From Actinomycetota bacterium (GTDB taxonomy: Bacteria > Actinomycetota > Actinomycetes > S36-B12 > UBA5976): a stretch of DNA of 7,350 nt. The translations under genes and the position numbers were made by a program. The stretch lies in NCBI GenBank assembly GCA_009918865.1, contig RGCY01000059.1, forward strand, positions 1 through 7,350. The letters are read 5' to 3'. A model generated the notes under the pieces. The model did not search any database. It saw only the letters and a list, made by a program, of their open reading frames with translations, and was not told where the DNA came from. This document shows, one piece after another, positions 7,270 through 7,350 of the stretch. Each line of letters begins with the position of its first letter. Position 1 is the first letter of the stretch.

Positions 7270-7271
7270 TG
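7264..7271. other. Palindromic shared stop site of convergent genes
   Basis: The octamer CACTAGTG is its own reverse complement. Read on the plus strand it gives CAC TAG, the final His and stop of the methyltransferase; read on the minus strand it gives CAC TAG, the final His and stop of polA. The two stop codons overlap by two bases and the two coding regions by four (7266-7269), leaving no space for a terminator. Confidence 0.85.
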
Positions 7272-7350
7272 CGCAGCAGCATCCCAGTTCGGACCCACAC
7301 CCACATTCACATCCAGCGGCACTGTGAGTTCAGCAGCATGCTCCATTGCT
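7266..7350 (-). CDS. polA: DNA polymerase I, C-terminal 27 residues (5' part beyond the window)
   Basis: On the minus strand the bases to the window edge translate to a peptide that includes AELTVPLDVNVGVGPNWDAAAH followed by TAG. This matches the end of actinobacterial DNA polymerase I, where PLxVxVGxGxxWDAAAH closes the palm of the polymerase domain. PolA fills the gaps left by nucleotide excision repair and removes Okazaki primers. Only the tail is visible, so nothing can be said about the exonuclease domains. Its transcription runs toward the methyltransferase gene, and read-through would enter the antisense strand of that gene and then rpsA in the sense direction. Confidence 0.85.
   Translation of the reverse strand, partial: AMEHAAELTVPLDVNVGVGPNWDAAAH

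Noticed and set aside
1..7350. CRISPR arrays, insertion sequences, tRNA or rRNA genes, prophage or defence genes
   Set aside because: The window is almost entirely filled with housekeeping genes, and I saw no long direct repeats, transposase motifs, tRNA-like folds or phage genes.

Overview
The window looks like a stretch of an actinobacterial chromosome of moderately high GC. The support is the gene neighbourhood polA / rpsA / coaE / uvrB / terC, the protein sequences (a four-S1-domain S1 protein with an actinobacterial-type tail, a Pol I C-terminus ending in WDAAAH, and a SerB with two ACT-like modules), and the lack of any mobile-element or phage signature. I cannot place it below phylum or class level. 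It is a core housekeeping region rather than an accessory island.

Layout, right to left, because nearly everything lies on the minus strand. The extreme right edge holds the last 27 codons of polA (minus). A class I SAM-dependent methyltransferase (plus) converges on polA, and the two genes share a palindromic stop site. A 98-bp divergent intergenic region separates the methyltransferase from rpsA and carries two GC-rich hairpins that would lie in the rpsA leader. Five minus-strand genes then follow with no intergenic space: rpsA (ribosomal protein S1), serB (phosphoserine phosphatase), coaE (dephospho-CoA kinase, reading frame broken), uvrB (excision repair), and the first 238 codons of a TerC-family membrane protein that runs off the left edge. 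Every junction in this block is a 1- or 4-nt stop/start overlap, which suggests one transcript with translational coupling.

The genes do not form one pathway. They cover translation (S1), serine synthesis (SerB), the last step of CoA synthesis (CoaE), nucleotide excision repair (UvrB, with Pol I as the gap-filling polymerase next door) and a probable metal-homeostasis membrane protein (TerC). What ties them together is shared expression behind rpsA.

The observation that most needs checking is coaE. The N-terminal three quarters and the C-terminal quarter of a recognisable CoaE lie in different frames, and the break falls on a G5 run and an 8-bp inverted repeat. CoaE is normally essential, so this is an assembly or sequencing error, a genuine lesion compensated elsewhere, or, least likely, a recoding site. 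The other points of interest are the rpsA leader (twin hairpins, no Shine-Dalgarno sequence, and a CCTCC element where one would be expected), the position of serB inside the rpsA-coaE block, and a low-complexity insertion of about 55 residues in the SAM-binding core of the methyltransferase. I did not find a convincing new multi-gene system.
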